A DNA stretch of 64,000 nt, taken from assembly GCF_038096175.1 (NCBI RefSeq), contig NZ_CP151099.1, forward strand, positions 5,065,484 to 5,129,483, read 5' to 3'. Below are positions 43,674 to 52,552 of this stretch, in pieces. The DNA is from Nostoc sp. UHCC 0302 (GTDB taxonomy: Bacteria; Cyanobacteriota; Cyanobacteriia; Cyanobacteriales; Nostocaceae). Numbering within the stretch: the stretch's first letter is position 1; each line of letters begins with the position of its first letter. Both the position numbers and the translations under genes were made by a program. A model generated the notes under the pieces. That model worked only from the letters and a program-made list of their open reading frames with translations. It did no database searches and was not told the origin of the DNA.

Positions 43674-46059
43674 AGAAATTAGAGTTTATGGTACGGTTCA
43701 AGGGGTAGGATTTCGCCCGACAGTATATCGTCTAGCTAAAGCCTGTGGTTTACGTGGAGATGTTTGTAATGACGGTCAAGGTGTATTAATTCGGGTATCT
43801 GGTAGTGAAGCAGCTTTAACAGAATTTGTTGGCAAATTACAAAAAGAATGTCCCCCGTTAGCCAAAATTAATCAACTGGTACGAACTCCTTATGAAGGTG
43901 AATTTAACTTTAATGATTTTATAATTTCTACTAGCATCAGTAATACAATCAAAACAGAAATTGCCCCTGATGCTGCTACCTGTCCACAATGTCAACAAGA
44001 AATTTTCGACCCCTTTAGCCGCTTTTATCGCTACCCTTTCACTAACTGCACTCATTGCGGCCCTCGTTTGAGTATTATTCGTGCCATTCCTTATGATAGA
44101 TGCAATACCAGTATGTCTGCGTTTGATATTTGTCCAGAATGTGCAAAGGAATACCACGATGTAGAAAATCGACGTTTTCATGCCCAACCTGTAGCTTGTC
44201 ATGTTTGCGGCCCGACAGCGTGGTTAGAACGCGCCGATGGTAAACCTGTTACCGCTTCCATGTTCTCAATGCTGGATGATGTCGATGCTGTTTGTACCCT
44301 GTTGCAAAAAGGTGAGATTGTAGCAATTAAGGGGTTAGGTGGTATTCATCTGGCTTGTGATGCTACACAGGAAACGGCTGTGCAAAAACTGCGTCAGCGC
44401 AAAAGGCGGTATCATAAACCCTTTGCTTTAATGGCGCGGGATATTGAGATAATTGCAGAATATTGCAATATTAATGCCAAAGAAAAGGAATTATTAACAA
44501 GTCCCGCTGCACCAATTGTTTTATTGCAGCAAAGGGGACTGGGGATAAACAAAGAACTCCTCACTCCTCACTCCTCATTCTTAACTCAGCATCCCATAGC
44601 ATCGTCAGTTGCACCGGGGCAGAATACCCTCGGATTTATGCTGCCTTATACTCCATTACATCATTTAATTCTGCGGCGAATGAATCGCCCTATTGTTTTA
44701 ACAAGTGGTAATCTTTCTGATGAACCGCAATGTATTGATAATGATGCAGCAAGGAAAAATTTAAGGCAGATAGCTGATTATTTTATATTTCACAATCGAG
44801 AGATTATTAACCGGATAGATGATTCAGTAGTCAGAGTAGCTAGTGATAAAGTACAAATAATTCGCCGTGCTAGAGGATACGCACCAGCGTCTATTAACTT
44901 ACCTTCCGGATTTCATAACATCCCGAATATTTTAGCAATGGGAAGTGAGTTAAAAAATACTTTTTGCTTATTACGAGAAGGAGAAGCGATTCTTTCTCAA
45001 CATTTGGGAGATTTAGAGAATGCTGCGGCTTTTAATGCTTATCAAGATGCGCTAAATTTATACTTAAACTTATTTCAACATCAACCAGAAGCCATTGCCA
45101 TTGACTTACATCCTGAATATCTTTCTAGCAAACTTGGTAAAGAACTCGCATCTGCTAATCAAATAAAACTGTATCCTATCCAACATCATCATGCCCACAT
45201 AGCAGCTTGTATGGCAGAAAATGGCATTCCTTTAGATTCACCCCCAGTTTTAGGTATTGCTTTAGATGGATTAGGTTATGGTACAGATGGTACATTTTGG
45301 GGCGGAGAGTTTCTTTTAGCAGATTACTGTAAGTTTAAACGCCTAGCAACATTTAAACCTGTAGCAATGGTTGGTGGTGAACAAGCAATTTATCAGCCTT
45401 GGCGTAATACTTATGCTCAATTAATATCCGCTGATATTTGGGATAACTGCCAAGAGAAATACAGTGATTTAGAAATAGTAAAATTGCTTAATCACAAGCC
45501 ATTAAAGCTACTCAATCAACTTATAGAAAAGGGCATTAACTCTCCTGTAACATCCTCAGTAGGGCGGTTGTTCGATGCCGTGGCCGCGGCTATCGGTATT
45601 TATCCCGAAGAATGTAGCTATGAAGGACAAGCTGCGATCGCAATGGAATCACTTGTCAATATTAATAGGTTAAACAATCATAAAGAAACTCTAACTTATT
45701 CTTCTAATTTTATCTTTTCAGATAGTATTTATTGTATAGACCCTAGCCCAATGTGGATAGCCTTACTAGATGACTTACAGCAGCAGATTCCACAAGAAAT
45801 TATAGCTGCTAAATTTCACACAAGTTTAGCTAAGGCTATTACGGAAATGGCTAATATTCTTTGTAAAAAAAATGAGATTACTCAAGTAGCATTAACTGGA
45901 GGAGTATTTCAAAATACTATTTTACTAACACAAGTTACTAAACACCTGCAAACACTAGGAATCAATGTACTAACTCATAGCTTAGTTCCAACTAACGATG
46001 GCGGTATATCTCTAGGACAAGCCGTGATTACAGCTGCTCAATTAATTGCCTCTACTTAA
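43663..46059 (+). CDS. hypF: HypF, carbamoyltransferase for hydrogenase CN ligands
   Basis: 798 residues. Domains in order: acylphosphatase-like (VQGVGFRPTVYRLA), two zinc-finger motifs (CPQCQQEIFD...CTHCG; CPECAKEYHD...CHVCG), a YrdC-like domain (AIKGLGGIHLACDAT) and a Kae1-like domain with HHHAHIAACMAENG and LALDGLGYGTDG-type motif. It makes the carbamoyl group that becomes cyanide ligands, working with HypE. At about residues 290-312 there is an unusual insert encoded by CTCCTCA heptamers. Otherwise intact. Confidence 0.95.
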   Translation: MATEEIRVYGTVQGVGFRPTVYRLAKACGLRGDVCNDGQGVLIRVSGSEAALTEFVGKLQKECPPLAKINQLVRTPYEGEFNFNDFIISTSISNTIKTEIAPDAATCPQCQQEIFDPFSRFYRYPFTNCTHCGPRLSIIRAIPYDRCNTSMSAFDICPECAKEYHDVENRRFHAQPVACHVCGPTAWLERADGKPVTASMFSMLDDVDAVCTLLQKGEIVAIKGLGGIHLACDATQETAVQKLRQRKRRYHKPFALMARDIEIIAEYCNINAKEKELLTSPAAPIVLLQQRGLGINKELLTPHSSFLTQHPIASSVAPGQNTLGFMLPYTPLHHLILRRMNRPIVLTSGNLSDEPQCIDNDAARKNLRQIADYFIFHNREIINRIDDSVVRVASDKVQIIRRARGYAPASINLPSGFHNIPNILAMGSELKNTFCLLREGEAILSQHLGDLENAAAFNAYQDALNLYLNLFQHQPEAIAIDLHPEYLSSKLGKELASANQIKLYPIQHHHAHIAACMAENGIPLDSPPVLGIALDGLGYGTDGTFWGGEFLLADYCKFKRLATFKPVAMVGGEQAIYQPWRNTYAQLISADIWDNCQEKYSDLEIVKLLNHKPLKLLNQLIEKGINSPVTSSVGRLFDAVAAAIGIYPEECSYEGQAAIAMESLVNINRLNNHKETLTYSSNFIFSDSIYCIDPSPMWIALLDDLQQQIPQEIIAAKFHTSLAKAITEMANILCKKNEITQVALTGGVFQNTILLTQVTKHLQTLGINVLTHSLVPTNDGGISLGQAVITAAQLIAST
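44556..44576 (+). repeat. Three ACTCCTC heptamers inside hypF
   Basis: ACTCCTC occurs at 44556-44562, 44563-44569 and 44570-44576, in frame within hypF, encoding part of ELLTPHSSFLTQH. This kind of heptamer is otherwise intergenic in such genomes. Confidence 0.8.
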
Positions 46060-46099
46060 AGCTTTAATAACATTATATTCAGTATAAATCTCTTTTTAT

Positions 46100-46132
46100 T
46101 CCTCTGCGTTCTCTGCGCTTCTACGGTTCACT
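46100..46132. repeat. CCTCTGCGTTCTCTGCGC repeat between hypF and hypC
   Basis: Member of the CTCTGCG-type intergenic family; the next copies lie after hypC (about 46413-46475) and after hypD (47719-47757). Confidence 0.7.
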
Positions 46133-46155
46133 TATCCTTCAATAGGACAATAGCA

Positions 46156-46404
46156 ATGTGCTTAGGAATTCCCGGAAAAATTATAGAAATCACTAACGTT
46201 AACCATAAATTAGCAATTGTAGATATTGCAGGTGTAAAACGCCAAGTAAACATTGCTTGCATCGTTAACGAACAACATCCTCCCGAAGCTTGTATTGGAG
46301 ATTGGGTATTAGTTCATGTTGGCTTTGCCATGAATCGAATTAACGAACAACAAGCAGCAGAAACATTACAACTATTACAAGAACTAGCAGAACTTAGTAA
46401 TTAA
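46156..46404 (+). CDS. hypC: HypC, hydrogenase assembly chaperone
   Basis: 82 residues, starting MCLGIPGKIIEI; the N-terminal Cys2 is the essential metal-handling residue. VDIAGVKRQVNIACI and GDWVLVHVGFAMNRINEQQA complete the family pattern. It works with HypD to build the Fe(CN)2CO group and deliver it to HupL. Confidence 0.96.
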   Translation: MCLGIPGKIIEITNVNHKLAIVDIAGVKRQVNIACIVNEQHPPEACIGDWVLVHVGFAMNRINEQQAAETLQLLQELAELSN

Positions 46405-46412
46405 TTAAAACT

Positions 46413-46475
46413 TAGCCTTTCTTCTTCGCGTCTTTGCGTCTTCTCTACGAGACGCTGCGCGATGGCGGTTCATTA
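46413..46475. repeat. CTTCGCGTCTTTGCGTC repeat between hypC and hypD
   Basis: Contains the CTTCGCGTCTTTGCGTC words and a TCTACGAGACGCTGCGCGA block that resembles the GC-rich repeat at 41400. It fills most of the hypC-hypD gap. Confidence 0.7.
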
Positions 46476-46498
46476 AAAAAACTAATCCCCATTATTTT

Positions 46499-47677
46499 AT
46501 GAAATACGTAGATGAATTCCGCGAACCAGAAAAAGCCGAAGCCTTACGCCGCCAAATCGCTAAATTATGCCAGCAACTAGCAAAACCAATCAAAATCATG
46601 GAAGTATGTGGCGGGCATACCCATTCCATATTTAAATATGGTATCGAAGAAATTCTCCCCGACAACCTAGAATTAATTCATGGGCCTGGTTGTCCAGTGT
46701 GTGTCATGCCAAAAGGGAGATTAGATGATGCGATCGCAATCTCCCAAAATCCTAACGTTATCCTGGTCACATTTGGCGATACCATGCGGGTTCCCGGTTC
46801 CAAAACCAGCCTACTGCAAGCCAAAGCTACAGGTGCAGACATCCGTATGGTTTACTCGCCTCTAGATAGCCTACAAATTGCCAAAGATAACCTCAACAAA
46901 GAAGTAGTCTTCTTCGCTTTAGGCTTTGAAACCACCGCCCCCAGCACCGCTTTTACCATCCTGCAAGCCGCAGCCGAAGAAATTCATAACTTTAGTATGT
47001 TTTGCAATCACGTCCTCGTGATTCCCGCCCTTCAAGCGCTATTAAATAATCCCGACTTGCAACTAGATGGATTTGTCGGCCCTGGTCATGTCAGTATGGT
47101 AATTGGCACTGACCCTTATCAATTTATTTCCCAACAATATCATAAGCCAATTGTAATCTCAGGATTTGAACCTTTAGATATTCTCCAATCAATTTGGATG
47201 CTATTACAGCAGTTAGTAGAAAAACGTTGCGAAGTTGAAAATCAATATAATCGAATAGTGCAAAAAGCCGGAAACACAATAGCACTGCAAGCCATCAACA
47301 AAGTTTTTGCTGTGCGGGATAGTTTTGATTGGCGCGGTTTAGGTGAAATACCTTATTCAGGCTTAAAAATGAATCCTGAATATGCCCAATTTGACGCCGA
47401 ACTTAAATTTACCATTCCTAATATCAAAGTAGCCGATCATAAAGCTTGTCAATGCGGAGAAATTCTCAAAGGAGTATTAAAACCTTGGGAGTGTAAAGTA
47501 TTCGGTACAGCTTGCACACCCGAAACACCAATTGGTAGTTGCATGGTATCTTCTGAAGGTGCTTGTGCAGCCTATTACAAATATGGCAGACTCTCTACCA
47601 TTGGCAAGAAAACAACAACTGAAAAACCAAAAATTACCCAAGAACCTCTCCCCGCTTGTGGTATGTCTTTGGATTAA
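46499..47677 (+). CDS. hypD: HypD, Fe(CN)2CO assembly protein
   Basis: 392 residues. It has the HypD cysteine motifs EVCGGHTHSIFKYGIE, HGPGCPVCVMPKGRLD and the Fe-S cluster region KACQCGEILKGVLKPWECKVFG-TACTPETPIGSCMVSSEGAC (quoted in two parts). HypD holds the Fe atom with HypC while CN and CO ligands are added. The extended tail KKTTTEKPKITQEPLPACG is less conserved. Confidence 0.96.
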   Translation: MKYVDEFREPEKAEALRRQIAKLCQQLAKPIKIMEVCGGHTHSIFKYGIEEILPDNLELIHGPGCPVCVMPKGRLDDAIAISQNPNVILVTFGDTMRVPGSKTSLLQAKATGADIRMVYSPLDSLQIAKDNLNKEVVFFALGFETTAPSTAFTILQAAAEEIHNFSMFCNHVLVIPALQALLNNPDLQLDGFVGPGHVSMVIGTDPYQFISQQYHKPIVISGFEPLDILQSIWMLLQQLVEKRCEVENQYNRIVQKAGNTIALQAINKVFAVRDSFDWRGLGEIPYSGLKMNPEYAQFDAELKFTIPNIKVADHKACQCGEILKGVLKPWECKVFGTACTPETPIGSCMVSSEGACAAYYKYGRLSTIGKKTTTEKPKITQEPLPACGMSLD

Positions 47678-47718
47678 GAATATATACCAAACTGCTTGCA
47701 AAATTCCTTAACTTTAAA

Positions 47719-47757
47719 CTCTTACTCTCTGCGCCTCCGCGTCTCTGCGTGAAGCAA
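47719..47757. repeat. CTCTGCGCCTCCGCGTCTC repeat between hypD and hypE
   Basis: CTCTCTGCGCCTCCGCGTCT followed by CTGCGTGAAGC occupies the gap just before hypE. Same family as at 51066-51133 and 50008-50083. Confidence 0.75.
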
Positions 47758-47765
47758 ACATAAAT

Positions 47766-48857
47766 ATGGATTTTCCTCTCAAAAATCAATTATTTCAAAA
47801 AATAGAACAACACCGCCGTCACCAAGGGAAAGTGCAAGATACCCATATCACCCTCGCACATGGTAGTGGTGGTAAAGCCATGCGCGATTTAATTAGCGAT
47901 GTTTTTGTTAATAGTTTTGATAATCCAATTCTTTCCCAACTAGAAGACCAAGCAACTTTTAATTTAATCAGCCTTTTACAACATGGAGACAGACTAGCTT
48001 TTACTACTGATTCTTATGTTGTAGACCCTTTGTTTTTTCCCGGCGGTGATATCGGAGAATTAGCTGTCTACGGCACAGTCAACGATTTAGCAGTCAGTGG
48101 TGCTAAACCCCTATATCTCACCTGTAGCGTCATTTTAGAAGAAGGATTTGCTATCGAAACCTTACGGCGTGTCGTTACAAGTATGAAAGCAGCCGCACAA
48201 AAAGCTGGTGTGCAAATTGTTACTGGTGACACAAAAGTTGTACATCGTGGTGCTGCGGATAAATTATTTATTAACACTGCTGGTATTGGTGTCATTCCCC
48301 AAGGGGTTAGCATTTCTGCCCATAATATTCAACCTGGAGATGCAGTAATTATTAATGGTGAATTGGGTAATCATGGGACAGCAATTTTAATTGCGCGTGG
48401 GGAATTAGCATTAGAAACTAATATAGAAAGTGACTGTCAGCCGCTGCATAGTTTAGTAGAAACTATTCTCCAAGTTTGCCCCAAAGTTCATGCTATGCGG
48501 GATGCAACACGCGGCGGATTAGCAACAGTATTAAATGAATTTGCCCTCAGTTCTAATATAGGAATTCGTCTCGATGAACAGTCTATACCAGTACGCGAAG
48601 AGGTCAAAGGAGTTTGTGAAATTTTAGGTTTAGACCCGTTGTATTTGGCAAATGAAGGTAAATTAGTAGTAGTGGTAGGACGGGAAAATGCCAAGAATGT
48701 TTTATCAGCAATGCAATCCCACCCAGCAGGTAAAGATGCTTGTATTGTCGGTGAAGTTATTCCTTCACCTCCAGGGATTGTTTTATTAAAAACAGCTTTT
48801 GGCGCTGAACGTATTGTTGATATGCTAGTGGGCGAACAGTTGCCAAGAATTTGTTAA
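47766..48857 (+). CDS. hypE: HypE, cyanide-ligand synthesis protein
   Basis: 363 residues, PurM-like family. It has ITLAHGSGGKAMRDLI, TTDSYVVDPLFFPGGDIG and ATRGGLATVLNEFA. The C-terminal PRIC ends in the cysteine that receives the carbamoyl group from HypF and is dehydrated to thiocyanate. Intact. The next gene starts 17 bp later. Confidence 0.97.
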   Translation: MDFPLKNQLFQKIEQHRRHQGKVQDTHITLAHGSGGKAMRDLISDVFVNSFDNPILSQLEDQATFNLISLLQHGDRLAFTTDSYVVDPLFFPGGDIGELAVYGTVNDLAVSGAKPLYLTCSVILEEGFAIETLRRVVTSMKAAAQKAGVQIVTGDTKVVHRGAADKLFINTAGIGVIPQGVSISAHNIQPGDAVIINGELGNHGTAILIARGELALETNIESDCQPLHSLVETILQVCPKVHAMRDATRGGLATVLNEFALSSNIGIRLDEQSIPVREEVKGVCEILGLDPLYLANEGKLVVVVGRENAKNVLSAMQSHPAGKDACIVGEVIPSPPGIVLLKTAFGAERIVDMLVGEQLPRIC

Positions 48858-48874
48858 TTTTTAATAAATTTTTT

Positions 48875-49213
48875 ATGCATGAATTAGGAATTACCCAAAA
48901 TATTGTAGCAATTGTCATTGAACACGCCAAAGGCTCAAAAGTTCAACGTGTAGTATTAGAAATTGGCCAGCTTTCAGCTATTATGCCTGATGCTATACAA
49001 TTTTGTTTTGATATTTGTACTCAAAGTACAGCTTTAGAGGGGGCAATATTAGAAATTAGAGAAATTCCTGGGTTAGCGCGATGTCGTCAATGCAATACGG
49101 AAATTTCTTTAGACAAGCCTTTTGGTATTTGTAAATGTGGTGGGCGATTAGATTTAATAACTGGTGAAGAACTAAAAATTAAGGAAATTGAAATTGAGGA
49201 ATTATGTGTGTAA
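48875..49213 (+). CDS. hypA: HypA, nickel delivery protein
   Basis: 112 residues from ATG 48875 (MHELGITQ); an in-frame ATG at 48851 is upstream but the conserved start MHE, with the Ni-binding His2, fixes 48875. The zinc site is CRQCNTEI...CKCGGRLDLI. HypA hands nickel to HupL with HypB. It overlaps hypB by 10 bp. Confidence 0.95.
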   Translation: MHELGITQNIVAIVIEHAKGSKVQRVVLEIGQLSAIMPDAIQFCFDICTQSTALEGAILEIREIPGLARCRQCNTEISLDKPFGICKCGGRLDLITGEELKIKEIEIEELCV

Positions 49214-50004
49214 CCTGTGGCTGTTCTGATGAAGACGAAACTAAAATTACTAATTTAGAAACGGGTGAAGTTGAACACCATCACACACATACTTTAGCTG
49301 ATGGGACTGTTGTCACCCATTCTCACAGCGAAACATCTCAAATTCATGCCAAAGTACATGGCACAACTATATCCTTAGAACAGGATATTTTAGCTAAAAA
49401 TAATCTGATAGCAGCCCAAAATCGCGGCTGGTTCAAAGGGCGAAATATTTTAGCCTTAAATTTAATGAGTTCTCCTGGTGCAGGTAAAACAACTTTGTTG
49501 ACTCGCACTATTAATGATTTAAAGCATCAATTATCTATTAGCGTGATTGAAGGCGACCAAGAAACTGCTAATGATGCTCAAAAAATTAAAGAAACAGGCT
49601 GTAAGGTTGTTCAAATAAACACTGGAACAGGCTGTCATTTAGATGCATCAATGATAGACAGGGGATTACAGCAACTTAATCCGCCGTTGAATTCAGTGGT
49701 GATGATTGAGAATGTTGGGAATTTGGTTTGTCCAGCTTTATTTGATTTAGGTGAACAGGCAAAAGTTGTAATTCTTTCAGTTACAGAGGGAGAAGATAAG
49801 CCGATAAAATATCCCCATATGTTTCGTGCTAGTGAGATGATGATTCTCACTAAAGTAGATTTGCTACCTTATGTGGAATTTGATGTGCAAAAGTGTATTC
49901 AATATGCTCAGCAAGTAAATCCTCAAATTCAGATTTTTCAGGTTTCTGCAACTACAGGAATTGGGTTAGAGAAGTGGTATGCTTGGCTTAATAATAAGGT
50001 ATGA
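49204..50004 (+). CDS. hypB: HypB, nickel-insertion GTPase
   Basis: 266 residues. The N terminus has the MCVTCGCSD high-affinity nickel motif and a His-rich segment (EHHHTHTLADG, THSHS). The GTPase part has LMSSPGAGKTTLLTRT (P-loop), VIEGDQETANDAQ, NTGTGCHLD and ILTKVDLLPY. It is the last hyp gene and is followed by GC-rich repeats. Confidence 0.97.
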   Translation: MCVTCGCSDEDETKITNLETGEVEHHHTHTLADGTVVTHSHSETSQIHAKVHGTTISLEQDILAKNNLIAAQNRGWFKGRNILALNLMSSPGAGKTTLLTRTINDLKHQLSISVIEGDQETANDAQKIKETGCKVVQINTGTGCHLDASMIDRGLQQLNPPLNSVVMIENVGNLVCPALFDLGEQAKVVILSVTEGEDKPIKYPHMFRASEMMILTKVDLLPYVEFDVQKCIQYAQQVNPQIQIFQVSATTGIGLEKWYAWLNNKV

Positions 50005-50007
50005 AAA

Positions 50008-50083
50008 TCTCACGCAAAGGCGCATTCGCGTAGCGTCTGTCTGCAACACGCTGCGCGAACGCAGAAAAGACGCAGAGAGATAA
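50008..50083. repeat. Inverted CTCACGCAAAGGCGC...GACGCAGAGAG repeat after hypB
   Basis: TCTCACGCAAAGGCGCATTC on the left and ACGCAGAAAAGACGCAGAGA on the right surround a GTAGCGTCTGTCTGCAACACGCTGCGCGAACGC-type block. It marks the end of the hyp block. Confidence 0.65.
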
Positions 50084-50140
50084 ATGAGTTTGAAATCATT
50101 TATACGCAAATTAAGCAATGCTTAAAAGTGCTTTTATTAA

Positions 50141-50758
50141 TTAAGTTAATGATGGTTTAGCAAAAATTGTTAGTAAGACAGGCCCTAGTAAATAGTGGTG
50201 ACTTATAGATAATAGTCCGGCAGTAGAGCCTAGTGCTTCACGACTTTCTCGGCTGTAGAATCTGATTTTAGCAGGAGAAGCTGCTGCTAACTCAGATGCT
50301 GTTTTACTGGTGGTTATATCAACTAAGTAGAAGCGTCCACCAGGAGTCAGCACGCGTGCTACTTCACTTAAAACTTGTTTTGGTTGGGAATAATGTAAGA
50401 AACTTATAGTGTTAAATACTGCATTAAATTGACCCTCGGCAAAGGGAAGAGACTCTGCTTTACCTTCAACATAGATTAAACGCGGATGGTGAGAATTTTT
50501 CTGTCTTGCTACCCGCAACATCTGGGGAGAAAAATCCAATCCCGTACCGCGTATATCAGGAAATTCATCCGCTAGGCGTTGCAGCAGGCGTCCAGTACCA
50601 CAGCCTAAGTCAAGCACGTTTGCTTGAGGTGGTAAATCAACTTTTGAGAGCAACCGTTTATGGATGGCTTGGTAGAATATTGAAGGAAAAAGCCAATCAT
50701 AGCTTGATGCCCAACTGTCAAAAAGTTGCTTTTTGTCACTCAGAAAATTACTAATCAT
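50141..50758 (-). CDS. SAM-dependent methyltransferase (type 11)
   Basis: 205 residues. Motif I VLDLGCGTGRLLQRLADE, then GTGLDFSPQMLRVAR, GKAESLPFAEGQFNAVFNTI and EVARVLTPGGRFYLVDIT. It belongs to the broad UbiE/COQ5-like class I methyltransferases; the substrate cannot be inferred. It converges with hypB and is not obviously part of the hydrogenase set. Confidence 0.88.
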   Translation of the reverse strand: MISNFLSDKKQLFDSWASSYDWLFPSIFYQAIHKRLLSKVDLPPQANVLDLGCGTGRLLQRLADEFPDIRGTGLDFSPQMLRVARQKNSHHPRLIYVEGKAESLPFAEGQFNAVFNTISFLHYSQPKQVLSEVARVLTPGGRFYLVDITTSKTASELAAASPAKIRFYSRESREALGSTAGLLSISHHYLLGPVLLTIFAKPSLT

Positions 50759-50869
50759 CAGTTTTCGCCGCTAACTCGCTAAACTTACCATATTGGGCAG
50801 GTTTTTGCAGTGCCTCCAATATTTATTTTACAAGCTGAGCAAGAGTATAATTTGGCGATCGCTTTAAAA

Positions 50870-51059
50870 TTACTCACTAGGTAGATTATCAGGATCAATA
50901 CCAAGGGAGCGCAAATACTGTACTAACTGTTCTGCCCGTTCTTCTGCTGTTAAATAGCGATCGCCTTGTTTATCATACCAAGCCAATAACTCCTGTTGAA
51001 TACCAGCAGCTATACCCCAGTATCTGCCAATCCATCCGATTTGCCCAGGTTGAATTTCT
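50870..51059 (-). pseudogene. Uma2-family gene remnant (C-terminal part)
   Basis: The minus strand reads EIQPGQIGWIGRYWGIAAGI, QQELLAWYDKQGDRYLTAEE and RAEQLVQYLRSLGIDPDNLP before a TAA at 50872-50870. The RAEQL...LRxLGIDPDNLP tail is typical of long Uma2 proteins. No start or nuclease part remains. Confidence 0.7.
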
Positions 51060-51065
51060 TAATTA

Positions 51066-51133
51066 TAACCTCACGCAAAGGCGCAAAGACGCTAAGAAAA
51101 CCTCTGCGTCTCTGCGCCTCTGCGTGAGATAAA
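51066..51133. repeat. Perfect-looking inverted CTCACGCAAAGGCGCAAAGACG repeat
   Basis: CTCACGCAAAGGCGCAAAGA pairs with TCTGCGCCTCTGCGTGAG around CGCTAAGAAAACCTC. This is the fullest example of the CTCTGCG-type family. It lies downstream of the partner-protein gene and may serve as its terminator. Confidence 0.75.
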
Positions 51134-51156
51134 AAGACAAACTATTTATTTGTCGA

Positions 51157-51528
51157 TTAAAGCCAATCTCGATACGCCGAGATTTCATTTACGCCGATTT
51201 CAAAGGGCATTCCTTTACCCATAGGCGGATAAACCCGGATTTTAGCGTTACTGGTAAACCGCTCTAGTTTATTCCCTAACGGAGCTATATTGCTGACTAT
51301 ATGCCAGTAAGATACTATGTCTGGACAGTCAATTACTAGTATCAAGGTAGGGCCATTTGTGGTGAGATACCACTGACAATTAGATAGTAGTATTCGCGTA
51401 ATGCGATCGCAAGCTTGATAAAAGCATCTTCCAGTAGATCGTTCTAGTTCTAAATGCAGCATTCCATCCTCTTTTGTCACCTCAACTGGTGGCAAATCAT
51501 CAGGAGGAAGCAAAGATAGTTTAGACAT
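51157..51528 (-). CDS. Conserved small protein, partner of flavin enzymes (copy 2)
   Basis: 123 residues, a clear paralogue of the protein at 25290-25664. Matching blocks: FYQACDRITRILLSNCQWYL, LVIDCPDIVSYWHIVSNIAP, AKIRVYPPMGKGMPFEIGV and SAYRDWL. The N-terminal 30 residues differ. Its start overlaps the stop of the upstream flavin oxidoreductase gene by 8 bp, so the two are coupled. Function unknown. Confidence 0.78.
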   Translation of the reverse strand: MSKLSLLPPDDLPPVEVTKEDGMLHLELERSTGRCFYQACDRITRILLSNCQWYLTTNGPTLILVIDCPDIVSYWHIVSNIAPLGNKLERFTSNAKIRVYPPMGKGMPFEIGVNEISAYRDWL

Positions 51529-52552
51529 AATTCCGCACCTCTTGGTTATAGCGCGTTAAACTTTCAAGGTTTTTTCGCAAATCAAAAGATGAGGGTTTGA
51601 GTGCCAGCGTCCCTAAGTTTAATTCATCCTGAAATTTTTTGATTCTGTCACGACAAGTCTCCACATCACCGATAATTGAGTTCTCAATCAAATAGTCTTC
51701 ATCAAAACAGATATTTGTGCGATCAAATGGTTTTTGATTGGCATTCGCACTAGTCTGCATTAATTGAGACGAGTTGGCTTTCATTTTCTCGCTGAATTTG
51801 CGGATGAAAGGCAACGCTTCACTCACAGCCTCATCGTATGTTTTCCCAACATAAAAGAAGCGTGCCAACATCAGATTATCCGCACCACTGGAATTTAAAG
51901 CTCGATATTTGGCAACAGTATCTTTCAATCTTGGTAGAGAAAACGGTGGCCCCCCCATTAGGCCGAAGGAATTTTTGGCGGCAAATTCTATACCGTCATC
52001 ACTACCTGTGGCAACATACACTGGAATTTTTTCCTGCAAGGGCTTCGGGTAAATCGTCAGGCGATCGCATTGATAATACTGCCCGCTAAATGATACATCT
52101 TTTTCATATAAAAGCTTTTGAATCAACGCCATTGCCTCTAGCATCCTGGCACGAGATTCACTGGCTGGTGTGGCAAAATGCTTGTTGTGTTGGGGAAATG
52201 GCCCACCTTTAGCCACTCCAAACAACAATCTTCCATTGCACAGATTATCTAAGGTAGCAATGTCTTCTGCCACTGTAATCGGGTTATGAAACGCCAGCAA
52301 TACCGCCGCTGTGCCTAATCGGATAGTTGAGGTCACTCCCGCTAGATGTGCCATCAACACCAACATAGAAGGGCTGAGGTTGAATTCAGTGAAATGATGC
52401 TCACTTACCCAGGCTTCCGCAAAACCTAAGTTCTCCGCCTGCTTCACCAGTGTGATTTGCTCAAAAATAGCACGACGAGCATCCTGGTGAGGATTTTCGT
52501 AATTGCAGAAAATTCCAGTTTTCATTGTTTGCTTTACGATTTTAGGTGGCAA
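51521..52552 (-). CDS. LLM-class (luciferase-like) flavin-dependent oxidoreductase
   Basis: 343 residues. It has the bacterial-luciferase fold pattern: EQITLVKQAENLGFAEAWVS, EHHFTEFNLSPSMLVLMAHL, IRLGTAAVLLAFHNPITVAE, LDNLCNGRLLFGVAKGG and FVYV-like YVATGSDDGIEFAAKNSFGL. Such enzymes use reduced FMN with oxygen. The substrate is unknown. It overlaps the 121-residue gene upstream by 11 bp and the partner gene downstream by 8 bp, giving a tight three-gene operon. Confidence 0.88.
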   Translation of the reverse strand: MPPKIVKQTMKTGIFCNYENPHQDARRAIFEQITLVKQAENLGFAEAWVSEHHFTEFNLSPSMLVLMAHLAGVTSTIRLGTAAVLLAFHNPITVAEDIATLDNLCNGRLLFGVAKGGPFPQHNKHFATPASESRARMLEAMALIQKLLYEKDVSFSGQYYQCDRLTIYPKPLQEKIPVYVATGSDDGIEFAAKNSFGLMGGPPFSLPRLKDTVAKYRALNSSGADNLMLARFFYVGKTYDEAVSEALPFIRKFSEKMKANSSQLMQTSANANQKPFDRTNICFDEDYLIENSIIGDVETCRDRIKKFQDELNLGTLALKPSSFDLRKNLESLTRYNQEVRNYV

